Shown here one piece after another: positions 1-5,349 of a stretch of 5,866 nt of DNA. The stretch is taken from contig QGUY01000246.1 of NCBI GenBank assembly GCA_003242315.1, forward strand, positions 1 to 5,866, in the 5' to 3' direction. Source of the DNA: Bacteroidota bacterium. GTDB lineage: Bacteria; Bacteroidota; Bacteroidia; Cytophagales; Cyclobacteriaceae. How positions within the stretch are numbered: the first letter of the stretch is position 1; the number at the start of each line of letters is the position of its first letter. The notes under the pieces were generated by a model, which was given only the letters and a program-made list of their open reading frames with translations, was not told the origin of the DNA and searched no databases. Made by a program: the position numbers and the translations under genes.

Positions 1-6
1 CTTTTT

Positions 7-390
7 TTACCCGGCGTTTTTTGCGATTTTCGCGAATGAATTACCCCTTGTTAATAAATCCAGGCTAAATCCCTTTGGTTCAAAGTCGTCCCGCCTCGGC
101 GGATTTTTTAAATGAATGCGGGATATGAGCCCGCGGCGTGAGCAATACAGTGTTATTGCTTCACGGAAGTATCTTTCATATCGATCGATTTTTTCGGCAT
201 TAAAGCCGGATACTTTTTTGAACTCATCCCGGGTTTGAGGAAGGTAGGTAGCAAGTTCAACAAGCGCCGCATCGGAAATGATAAGGTAAGGGGGAACATT
301 CTCAAGCAATGCAAGTTCGTCCCGTATCGTGTTCAACGTGTTGAACAGCGCCGTTTCATAAACCTGCAACGTGTTGCCCTTGTCCACCAT
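7..390 (-). CDS. Stand-alone HRDC-domain protein with RecQ-tail-like C-terminus
   Basis: This 127-residue protein consists mainly of one HRDC domain (about residues 9-82), the helical nucleic-acid-binding module found at the C-terminus of RecQ helicases and in RNase D. No helicase motor is encoded with it here. Residues about 105-127 (F-S-L-D-L-L-T-R-G-N-S-F-A-K-I-A-K) resemble the first helices of the HTH_40-type tail that follows HRDC in Bacteroidota RecQ proteins. The protein stops inside that resemblance, so it looks C-terminally shortened, with an A-run directly after the stop. The ATG (388-390) abuts the TAG of the upstream gene (391-393) with no gap. A GGGAG sequence just before that stop could serve as ribosome binding site, so translational coupling is likely. 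It is probably the third gene of the dinB operon. A role in binding DNA or RNA during repair is inference; the domain call is firm. Confidence 0.85.
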   Translation of the reverse strand: MVDKGNTLQVYETALFNTLNTIRDELALLENVPPYLIISDAALVELATYLPQTRDEFKKVSGFNAEKIDRYERYFREAITLYCSRRGLISRIHLKNPPRRDDFEPKGFSLDLLTRGNSFAKIAKNAG

Positions 391-978
391 CTACTCCCAG
401 GGGTTAATGCCGAATTCAATATCCTTGTAGTGCATCCATTTTTTTTCTGTGCGTGCCAGTACCGTAATACGATCACAGGTAAAATGCTGGCTGTAGTGAA
501 GTCCTTTAAGGTAAGGCCAGCATTTGAGGTAGTCTTCGTCGGAGAGGTTCCGGGCGATCGTGATGCAGGGTGTATATGTTGGCTCTTCTTTTACCAGCTT
601 TTCAAAGATGTCGCGGATCGGGTACTTGTTGACGATGTCCATGTGAATGGATCGTTTTGACCCATTGTAAAAGACACCAAAGTCCTTAATAAAGATGTTG
701 AAAGGACGAAATGCCGTGGCGCGTGATTCCACGAAGCGAAGCATGTCGTCGATATGCTGATCCTCATACCTGAAGAGGGGTAGATATCCTTTCGCGTAAC
801 GGTCTTCGAACGTATGTCCTATAAGATATTGTACATCGTCCTTGAGCACTGCCACGTCGCTCAGGATGTGCGGCGGTGGTGCAATGACGAAGAAGAGTTC
901 TTGCACGGAGTAGTCTTGCAGTTTGATCGTCGTCGTTCTCATGTCGTTTTCTTTTATGGTTGCTGACTGCGATTTCAT
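391..978 (-). CDS. Degenerate 2'-5' RNA ligase-like (2H phosphoesterase fold) protein
   Basis: A 195-residue protein with the layout of bacterial 2H phosphoesterases, annotated as the 2'-5' RNA ligase family. The opening strand Y-S-V-Q-E-L-F-F-V-I-A-P-P (residues 23-35) is typical. Active enzymes carry two H-x-T/S motifs. Here the first aligns with K-G-Y-L-P-L-F (residues 63-69), so His becomes Tyr65 and Thr becomes Pro67. The second aligns with T-P-C-I-T-I-A-R (136-143), so His becomes Cys138 while Thr140 remains. With both histidines gone it is unlikely to be an active phosphodiesterase; a nucleotide- or RNA-binding role is inference. The reading frame is intact. The start used is ATG 976-978; ATG 940-942 (residue 13) is a credible alternative, and neither has a strong Shine-Dalgarno. 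It lies 92 bp downstream of dinB on the same strand and directly before the HRDC gene. Confidence 0.8.
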   Translation of the reverse strand: MKSQSATIKENDMRTTTIKLQDYSVQELFFVIAPPPHILSDVAVLKDDVQYLIGHTFEDRYAKGYLPLFRYEDQHIDDMLRFVESRATAFRPFNIFIKDFGVFYNGSKRSIHMDIVNKYPIRDIFEKLVKEEPTYTPCITIARNLSDEDYLKCWPYLKGLHYSQHFTCDRITVLARTEKKWMHYKDIEFGINPWE

Positions 979-1024
979 GATGCTAACCTACAGTCCGTTT
1001 TTGACAATTTGTGTCACTCCCTGC

Positions 1025-1058
1025 TGTGTTGAAAGTGCGCAAGTGTTGATGTGTTGAA
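1025..1058. repeat. Three short GTGTTGA-type direct repeats between dinB and the 2H gene
   Basis: The 92-bp spacer between the two minus-strand genes holds TGTGTTGAA at 1025-1033, AGTGTTGAT at 1042-1050 and TGTGTTGAA again at 1050-1058, all in the same orientation. Copies two and three share one base. Further toward the 2H gene, 1003-1015 reads GACA-ATTTG-TGTC, a small inverted repeat. These could be protein-binding sites for internal control of the 2H and HRDC genes, or chance in a short non-coding stretch. Confidence 0.4.
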
Positions 1059-1070
1059 TTGCCGCCTGTC

Positions 1071-2264
1071 CTATCGCAACTTCCCGCTGAACAGATTCAT
1101 CTCCATCCGGACCCGCCGGCTGACGCCGAGGGTAGTGGCGCGGGTGATTTTTTCCGGTCCGTGACGGTGTTTGATCTGGTCTATAGCCTCGTAGAGGTTG
1201 ATAGATTCAGCTGTATCGTCAAACAGACTGATCTGGTGATTGCCGTGGACCAGCCCGCTGAGACGAACACCGACCAATCGGATCAGCATTCTTCGGGTGT
1301 ACAATTTGTCGAAGAGTTGCAGCACGGTCCGGAGGATGACCTGATCGGATGACGTGTAAGGAATCTGAACCTGTTTGGTTTCCGTGTCGAAGTTGGCGTA
1401 CCGGATTTTCACCGTTACGCAGGAAGTCAGTTTCTTTTGTTCCCGCAGTTGAAACGCTACCTTCTCGACCATCGCGATCAGTATGGATTTCAACCGTTTC
1501 ACGTTTATGGTGTCTTCGTCGAATGTCGATTCCGTTGAAATCGATTTTTGTTCGGTATAGGGCACGACCGGCGAGTTGTCGATGCCGTTGGCTTTTTTCC
1601 AAAGCGCAATCCCGTTTTTTCCAAAAGCGCTGATGAGAAAGTTCAGCGGCATTTCACGCAACGTAGCCACGGTTCGCACGCCCATATCATACAGGAATGA
1701 CGCTGTCTGCTTACCGATCATAGGAATTTTGTCGACAGAAAGCGGCGCAAGAAAGTCACGCTCCGTACCAGCCGGTATACACTTTTCCGCGTTGGGTTTG
1801 AATTCACCGGTAGCGACTTTGGAAACTAGTTTGTTTACGGACATTCCCATTGATATAGGAAGGGCGCTTTCGCGGATGATCTTTTTACGGAGCTCGACGG
1901 CCCATTTGAATGCACCGACAAACTTGTCCATCCCGCTGGCATCGATATAGAATTCATCAACGGATGCCTTTTCGAACAAAGGCACGGTATCGGCTATAAT
2001 TTCCGTGACCAGGTGGGAGTGATGACTGTACGCTTCCATGTCGCCCGAGATGACGATGGCGTCAGGACACAATTGCAGCGCCAGGTACATCGGCATCGCT
2101 GAGTGCACACCAAAGCGTCGCGCCTCATAACTGCATGCGGCCACCACCCCGCGTCGACTCGCTCCTCCTATAATTAATGGCTTCCCCTTCAGTTTCGGGT
2201 TGCGCTTGCACTCCACGGCCACGAAAAACGCGTCGAGGTCTAGATGTATAATGTTGCGATCCAT
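1071..2264 (-). CDS. dinB: Y-family translesion DNA polymerase (DNA polymerase IV type)
   Basis: This 397-residue error-prone polymerase copies past damaged template bases. Palm-domain metal ligands are visible: D9 in H-L-D-L-D-A-F-F and D103-E104 in S-V-D-E-F-Y. F14 corresponds to the steric-gate Phe of Pol IV that excludes ribonucleotides. A helix-hairpin-helix thumb segment lies at about 179-206 (I-P-M-I-G-K), and the little-finger domain follows from about 240 to 340. Residues 344-348, Q-I-S-L-F, form a canonical sliding-clamp-binding peptide. An extra tail of about 49 residues follows it, so the protein is longer than E. coli Pol IV (351). The ATG (2262-2264) has no clear Shine-Dalgarno and lies only 6 bp from a 25-bp palindrome, so transcription is probably repressor-controlled. 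It heads the minus-strand group with the 2H and HRDC genes. The assignment is firm; damage induction is inferred from the operator-like sites. Confidence 0.96.
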   Translation of the reverse strand: MDRNIIHLDLDAFFVAVECKRNPKLKGKPLIIGGASRRGVVAACSYEARRFGVHSAMPMYLALQLCPDAIVISGDMEAYSHHSHLVTEIIADTVPLFEKASVDEFYIDASGMDKFVGAFKWAVELRKKIIRESALPISMGMSVNKLVSKVATGEFKPNAEKCIPAGTERDFLAPLSVDKIPMIGKQTASFLYDMGVRTVATLREMPLNFLISAFGKNGIALWKKANGIDNSPVVPYTEQKSISTESTFDEDTINVKRLKSILIAMVEKVAFQLREQKKLTSCVTVKIRYANFDTETKQVQIPYTSSDQVILRTVLQLFDKLYTRRMLIRLVGVRLSGLVHGNHQISLFDDTAESINLYEAIDQIKHRHGPEKITRATTLGVSRRVRMEMNLFSGKLR

Positions 2265-2270
2265 GGAGCT

Positions 2271-2295
2271 AATTAACTAAAAATTTTAGTTAATT
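2271..2295. promoter_or_regulatory. Palindromic operator candidate 1, dinB-proximal
   Basis: This is a perfect inverted repeat: left arm AATTAACTAAAA (2271-2282), one central base (2283), right arm TTTTAGTTAATT (2284-2295). It lies 6 bp upstream of the dinB start codon. Its 15-bp core ACTAAAA-N-TTTTAGT recurs in the second site. An odd-length palindrome with a single central base suits a dimeric helix-turn-helix repressor of CI/XRE type. The likely binder, the XRE-S24 protein at 3387-4160, is inferred from proximity. Confidence 0.7.
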
Positions 2296-2297
2296 GT

Positions 2298-2327
2298 TTT
2301 GTTCTAAGACTAAAATTTTTAGTTTTG
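2298..2327 (+). promoter_or_regulatory. Rightward Bacteroidota-type promoter candidate
   Basis: TAGTTTTG at 2320-2327 matches the Bacteroidota -7 element TAnnTTTG exactly. TTTG at 2298-2301 supplies the -33 element with an 18-bp spacer, within the range known for this phylum. Its -7 element overlaps the right arm of palindrome 2, and its -33 element lies between the two palindromes, so a repressor bound there should block it. It would drive the VOC, Cdd1-like and possibly XRE-S24 genes through a leader of about 200 nt. No equally good leftward promoter for dinB was found. Confidence 0.5.
2306..2326. promoter_or_regulatory. Palindromic operator candidate 2, promoter-overlapping
   Basis: ACTAAAA (2309-2315), central T (2316) and TTTTAGT (2317-2323) form a perfect 15-bp palindrome with the same arms as site 1. 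Allowing one mismatch (2308/2324), the symmetry extends to 2306-2326. The centre lies 33 bp from that of site 1, about three helical turns, so two dimers could sit on nearly the same DNA face. No further complete copy of this core was seen in the window. Confidence 0.68.
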
Positions 2328-2428
2328 TTCCTGATATGCTATAGCGGGCTCCAATAACCGGTCTCCGTCGATGTGGCGGGGATCGGATTTGGGCAGCGGT
2401 GATCCAGGTAAGCGGTTGACAACTTGAT

Positions 2429-2450
2429 AATGCATATCTGAATGCATATC
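2429..2450. repeat. Tandem AATGCATATC repeat in the plus-strand leader
   Basis: AATGCATATC occurs at 2429-2438 and again at 2441-2450, a 12-bp period with two bases between copies. Each copy contains the self-complementary ATGCAT. It lies roughly midway in the leader between the promoter candidate and the VOC gene. Its purpose is unknown and chance is possible. Confidence 0.4.
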
Positions 2451-2549
2451 CGGGCGTAATAGTGATTTATTAAAAGGGAGTGCAAATTGCGGAGAATAGG
2501 TGGAGGCATGATGACTGCATGAGATTAAGAAACAATTGGATTGATCCAA

Positions 2550-2954
2550 ATGAAACAAACATTGACACTCCTAACCCTTGGTGTCCGCGATTTCCCCGCA
2601 ATGAAATCGTGGTACAAAGAAGTATTTGGCTGGACACCGTTCCAGGAAAGTGAAGGCGTTGTCTTCTTTAAACTTTCCGGCGGCACTACGCTTGCACTTT
2701 TCGGGGCTGACGACCTCGCCGACGATATCGGTATCCCTCAGGACGGCCATGGATTCAACCGCATATCACTGGCCATCAATTTTCGGTCGGAGAAGGAAGT
2801 CGACGAAGCAATGAACGAAATGCGGAAAAAGGGCGCGAGAGTTGTCCGCGAACCGGAAAAGGTTTTCTGGGGCGGCTATAGGGGGTACTTCGCGGATCCT
2901 GAAAACAACTATTGGGAGCTTGCCTATAACCCACACCTGCTCCCCGATGACTAG
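2550..2954 (+). CDS. VOC-superfamily (glyoxalase/bleomycin-resistance fold) protein
   Basis: A 134-residue protein of the vicinal-oxygen-chelate fold with the expected two beta-alpha-beta-beta-beta modules. L-G-V-R-D-F (10-15) marks the first strand and turn. The block F-W-G-G-Y-R-G-Y-F-A-D-P (106-117) followed by W-E-L-A-Y-N-P is typical of a widespread small VOC group. Glu123 sits at the usual final metal-ligand position. The first-strand position that often carries His is occupied by hydrophobic or Thr residues (Leu7 to Thr9), so a standard four-ligand metal site is doubtful. The substrate is unknown; such proteins include glyoxalases, dioxygenases and drug-binding resistance proteins. The ATG at 2550 fits the family better than an in-frame TTG at 2541; a stop at 2526-2528 limits further extension. 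It is the first gene of a rightward group, 20 nt before the Cdd1-like gene. Confidence 0.9.
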   Translation: MKQTLTLLTLGVRDFPAMKSWYKEVFGWTPFQESEGVVFFKLSGGTTLALFGADDLADDIGIPQDGHGFNRISLAINFRSEKEVDEAMNEMRKKGARVVREPEKVFWGGYRGYFADPENNYWELAYNPHLLPDD

Positions 2955-2974
2955 CGTAAGAAAATACCAGGCAT

Positions 2975-3301
2975 ATGAAGGAAATTGTCTCACGAAAAGA
3001 ACGGTTGCAACTCGAACCATTGAAAGAATTGATGGAAATCCCGGGCGTAGGTAAATCAATTGCCGCTGATCTGATGCGTCTCGGGATAAAGAGTGTGAAG
3101 GACCTGAAAGGGAAAAGTCCCGAAGCGTTGTACGACAAATCCAACGCCCTGGCAGGTGTCGTTCAGGACCGCTGCTTGCTCTACACCTTCCGCTGCGCAG
3201 TGTATTATGCGAACACCGTCGGTAAAAAACGTGACCCGGAAAAGTTAAAGTGGTGGAACTGGAAGGACAAGAAGAAGACGTTGTTATCTGGTCAGTTTTA
3301 G
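2975..3301 (+). CDS. Helix-hairpin-helix protein of the Cdd1 (pathogenicity locus) family
   Basis: A 108-residue protein matching the Cdd1 family, named after a small gene beside the Clostridioides difficile toxin locus; its biochemical role is not established. A helix-hairpin-helix segment E-I-P-G-V-G-K-S-I-A-A-D-L (residues 21-33), continuing to about residue 45, resembles sequence-independent DNA-binding HhH motifs. The family-typical D-R-C-x-x-Y-x-F-R-C-A-V-Y-Y-A (65-79) and W-W-N-W-K-D (93-98) follow, with a lysine-rich end. The length is normal for the family. The ATG at 2975 lies 20 nt after the VOC stop, so co-transcription is likely, without an obvious strong ribosome binding site. 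Its place beside a damage-type repressor and opposite dinB suggests a DNA-associated role, but that is inference. Confidence 0.85.
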   Translation: MKEIVSRKERLQLEPLKELMEIPGVGKSIAADLMRLGIKSVKDLKGKSPEALYDKSNALAGVVQDRCLLYTFRCAVYYANTVGKKRDPEKLKWWNWKDKKKTLLSGQF

Positions 3302-3335
3302 TCTGGAAGCAACTTGTGGTCATATGCCAGCATTA

Positions 3336-3365
3336 CCGTAAGGCGGCCACCGGCCTGCTTTACGG
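3336..3365 (+). promoter_or_regulatory. Stem-loop before the repressor gene
   Basis: CCGTAAGGCGG (3336-3346) pairs with CTGCTTTACGG (3355-3365) as an 11-bp stem around an 8-base loop. Two of the pairs are G-U on the plus-strand RNA, which would be A-C mismatches on the other strand. The structure therefore suits a plus-strand transcript. It ends 21 bases before the repressor ATG and lacks a following T-run, so it is not a standard terminator. It could modulate read-through or translation of the repressor. Confidence 0.45.
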
Positions 3366-3386
3366 CGACACTTCAATACATCGAGG

Positions 3387-4160
3387 ATGGTCAACTCAAA
3401 TCTAAAATTCCTCCGCACGCGACAGGGTCTTACACAAAAGCAGTTCGCGGAGAAATTGGGACTGAAGCAATCGGCGATCGGCGCGTATGAGGAGCGACGG
3501 GCAACGCCACCATTGCCCTGTCTCCTTAAGATATGTCAGGTATTTGGCGTCAGCCTTGACGTGCTTACACAGAAAGACCTCAGCAAGCTGCCGGAAAAGG
3601 AATGGAAGTGGCAAATGCCGCGCAGGGAAGTACTCGCGATTACGGTCGACTCCACGGGAAAGGAGAATGTAGAGCTCGTCACCCAGAAAGCGTCGGCGGG
3701 GTATCTTAACGGATATCAGGATCCGGAGTTTATCGCCGAATTGCCGCGCGTCAGCATACCTGTACTTCCGCGCAACGCGACGTACCGTGCGTTTGAAATC
3801 AAAGGCGATTCCATGCTGCCGCTGCAACCGGGAACGATCGTCTTCGGCGAGTATGTAGACGACCCCAACGCTATCAAGAGTGGAAAGTTGTACGTTGTTG
3901 TCACCCGCGATGAGGGCATTGTGTTTAAGCGCGTGTATAACTTGCTGAAGGAGGAGGGACGGTTGTTGATGGTTTCTGACAACCGCTCCTATCCACCTTA
4001 TCCCGTAAAGGCTGATGATATTTTAGAAGTCTGGAGCGCGAAAGGATTTTTTTCGATGAAATTTCCGGAACCTGAAGCTTCAGAAACCGTGCCCGCCGAC
4101 CACCTCGCGCTGACGGTTGTCCGCCTGCAGGATGAGGTACGGCGGCTGAAAGGGAAGTAG
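3387..4160 (+). CDS. LexA/CI-like repressor: XRE helix-turn-helix plus S24 autoprotease
   Basis: A 257-residue cytoplasmic regulator. Residues about 5-60 form an XRE/Cro-type helix-turn-helix (L-T-Q-K-Q-F-A-E-K-L-G, then S-A-I-G-A-Y-E). The C-terminal half (about 120-222) is an S24/LexA-type peptidase: G-D-S-M holds the nucleophile Ser142, and F-K-R-V holds the general base Lys181. Ala104-Gly105 in K-A-S-A-G-Y is a plausible self-cleavage site. The Ala-Ser and Ser-Lys spacings (38 and 39) are close to those of E. coli LexA (35 and 37). All parts needed for RecA-stimulated self-cleavage appear present. A short charged tail (about 234-257) may be helical. The ATG at 3387 touches GAGG with almost no spacing, so initiation may be weak. 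It lies 85 bp after the Cdd1-like gene and has no copy of the local palindrome immediately upstream. Control of dinB is inferred. Confidence 0.93.
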   Translation: MVNSNLKFLRTRQGLTQKQFAEKLGLKQSAIGAYEERRATPPLPCLLKICQVFGVSLDVLTQKDLSKLPEKEWKWQMPRREVLAITVDSTGKENVELVTQKASAGYLNGYQDPEFIAELPRVSIPVLPRNATYRAFEIKGDSMLPLQPGTIVFGEYVDDPNAIKSGKLYVVVTRDEGIVFKRVYNLLKEEGRLLMVSDNRSYPPYPVKADDILEVWSAKGFFSMKFPEPEASETVPADHLALTVVRLQDEVRRLKGK

Positions 4161-4195
4161 GTTTGGGCGTTTCTACCGCGTTCTCCGTACGAAGT

Positions 4196-5242
4196 TTATT
4201 TAATCGCTATCGCTGCGGATGACGGTCCTGTCAGCGGCAGTATTTCCGCTTTGAAGAATCCTGCTTCCGTTACCCATTCATTGAAATCGCGGAAGGTGTA
4301 GTCGAAACCGGCATCCGTTTCGATGAGCATGTTCAAAGACATCAGGAGACCTGGCACGTTGGATTTTCTATCGTCGTCGATAATATTTTCAATGACGACA
4401 AAAGCACCACCTTGAGGCAATGCGTCGTAGGCTTTTTTGATGAGCATTTTCTTGTCGCGCAGTCCCCAGTCGTGAAGAATATTGCCCATCGTGATAATAT
4501 CGGCTTGGGGAAATGTGTCCTTGAAGAAGTCGAGCGCTGCTGTTTTAACCTTGTCACTCAGGCCGGCATCCGCAATGTACTGCTCGGCTATGGGCAGAAC
4601 GGCGGGCAGGTCTGCCGTGGTGCATGTCATGTGTTCATGAACCCTGGCTACTTGCACGGCCAGTGCTCCGGACGCTCCGCCGATGTCGCACAGCGTGTTG
4701 TACCGTGAAAAGTCGAATTTCTCCGCGAAGGCCATGATGGCACCAATTTGTGCACCGCGCATGGCGGTGATGAATTCCTTTAATCGTGCGGGATCGCTGT
4801 ACAACGCATCGAACAGAGACTTTCCGCTTTCTTTGACTTCATTTTGAGGTTCTCCTGTCCGTAGCGCCTCTTCCAGATTGCCCCAGAATTTGTACAGTCT
4901 GTTGTTGGCCATCTCCAATATTCCGCCGATGTACGCTGGCTTCTTTTTGTCAAGGAAGGCGTCCGCCTCTTCGCTGTTCCGGTAATGTGCATTTTCTTTC
5001 ATGCCCTCCCGTTTTAGGAAACCCAGGGCTACGAGCGTATCGAGAAAATCGTATAGGCTTCTCGGATGCAAACCCAGTCGCTGTTGAATTTCGGCACCAG
5101 TCATGGGTCCCTCTGCAAGATGCGTGAACAGGTCAAATCGCACTGCTGCGAGAAGTGTCTTCGCGGCCATAAATCCCATACCCACCTGCATAATCTGCGA
5201 AGGGGCGATTTGTTTTTCTGCAACGGTTGTTTTCATAATCAT
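4196..5242 (-). CDS. SAM-dependent O-methyltransferase (plant-OMT-like, Methyltransf_2 family)
   Basis: A 348-residue methyltransferase that should move a methyl group from S-adenosylmethionine to a hydroxyl of a small molecule. Residues about 17-80 form the winged-helix dimerisation domain, including A-E-I-Q-Q-R-L-G and the L-Y-D-F-L-D-T-L helix. The Rossmann domain follows: C-D-I-G-G-A-S-G (185-192) is the SAM loop. H257-D258-W259 matches the catalytic His motif of this family, and Glu285 lies in V-I-E-N. The substrate cannot be read from sequence; relatives act on polyketides, phenols and carotenoid-type metabolites. I chose ATG 5240-5242, with AGG nine bases upstream. ATG 5234-5236 is the alternative, and the open frame extending to 5392 would cross the terminator, so it is unlikely to be used. 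It is convergent with the repressor gene (35-bp gap) and seems functionally separate from the repair group. Confidence 0.9.
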   Translation of the reverse strand: MIMKTTVAEKQIAPSQIMQVGMGFMAAKTLLAAVRFDLFTHLAEGPMTGAEIQQRLGLHPRSLYDFLDTLVALGFLKREGMKENAHYRNSEEADAFLDKKKPAYIGGILEMANNRLYKFWGNLEEALRTGEPQNEVKESGKSLFDALYSDPARLKEFITAMRGAQIGAIMAFAEKFDFSRYNTLCDIGGASGALAVQVARVHEHMTCTTADLPAVLPIAEQYIADAGLSDKVKTAALDFFKDTFPQADIITMGNILHDWGLRDKKMLIKKAYDALPQGGAFVVIENIIDDDRKSNVPGLLMSLNMLIETDAGFDYTFRDFNEWVTEAGFFKAEILPLTGPSSAAIAIK

Positions 5243-5257
5243 TTTGGGTTGCCTGAA

Positions 5258-5285
5258 AATTCGAATTCGCCTTATCGTATACGAT
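5258..5285. promoter_or_regulatory. Two palindromes in the methyltransferase leader
   Basis: AATTCGAATT (5258-5267) and ATCGTATACGAT (5274-5285) are perfect palindromes, 16 and 32 bp upstream of the chosen methyltransferase start. Either could be an operator for a local regulator, but no such regulator is visible nearby. I could not place a clear -7/-33 promoter upstream of the gene. Confidence 0.35.
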
Positions 5286-5349
5286 GCGGGATTTGTTTTG
5301 TTGTTGTGAAGGAAGAGTAATTGAGTTGAAATGCAATTCTTGCTTTTCC

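Larger units (their letters stand above)
2265..2549. other. Divergent non-coding control region between dinB and the VOC gene
   Basis: This 285-bp region separates the two divergent gene groups. The dinB-proximal 65 bp are strongly AT-rich and hold two related palindromes and a rightward promoter candidate, listed separately. The rest would be a leader of about 200 nt for the plus-strand genes. It contains a tandem repeat of AATGCATATC (2429-2438 and 2441-2450) and a GGAGG at 2502-2506 before a four-codon ORF (2508-2522). I see no convincing protein gene or riboswitch here. Confidence 0.7.

Noticed and set aside
1059..1950. Plus-strand frames (1059-1352, 1349-1633, 1576-1950) and a minus frame (1219-1602) across dinB
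   Set aside because: They are shadows of the well-supported dinB reading frame with no domain content.
2319..2558. 79-residue minus-strand frame upstream of dinB
   Set aside because: It overlaps the promoter/operator region and the VOC start, has no recognisable domain and resembles chance coding.
3288..3302. TTTTAGT at 3296-3302, a possible third operator upstream of the repressor gene
   Set aside because: Only the right arm matches. The left seven bases match the ACTAAAA arm at one position, and the match overlaps the Cdd1-like stop codon.
2766..3323. Minus-strand 185-residue frame across the VOC and Cdd1-like genes
   Set aside because: It is antisense to two genes with clear family motifs; its composition is Arg/Ser/Pro-rich, as in typical shadow frames.
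3401..3415. TCTAAAAT inside the start of the repressor gene as an operator
   Set aside because: Six of seven left-arm bases match but the right arm does not; the bases are explained by codons of the HTH region.
4161..4195. Bidirectional terminator between the repressor and methyltransferase genes
   Set aside because: The 35-bp gap holds only a short CGTACG palindrome and no stem with a T-run.
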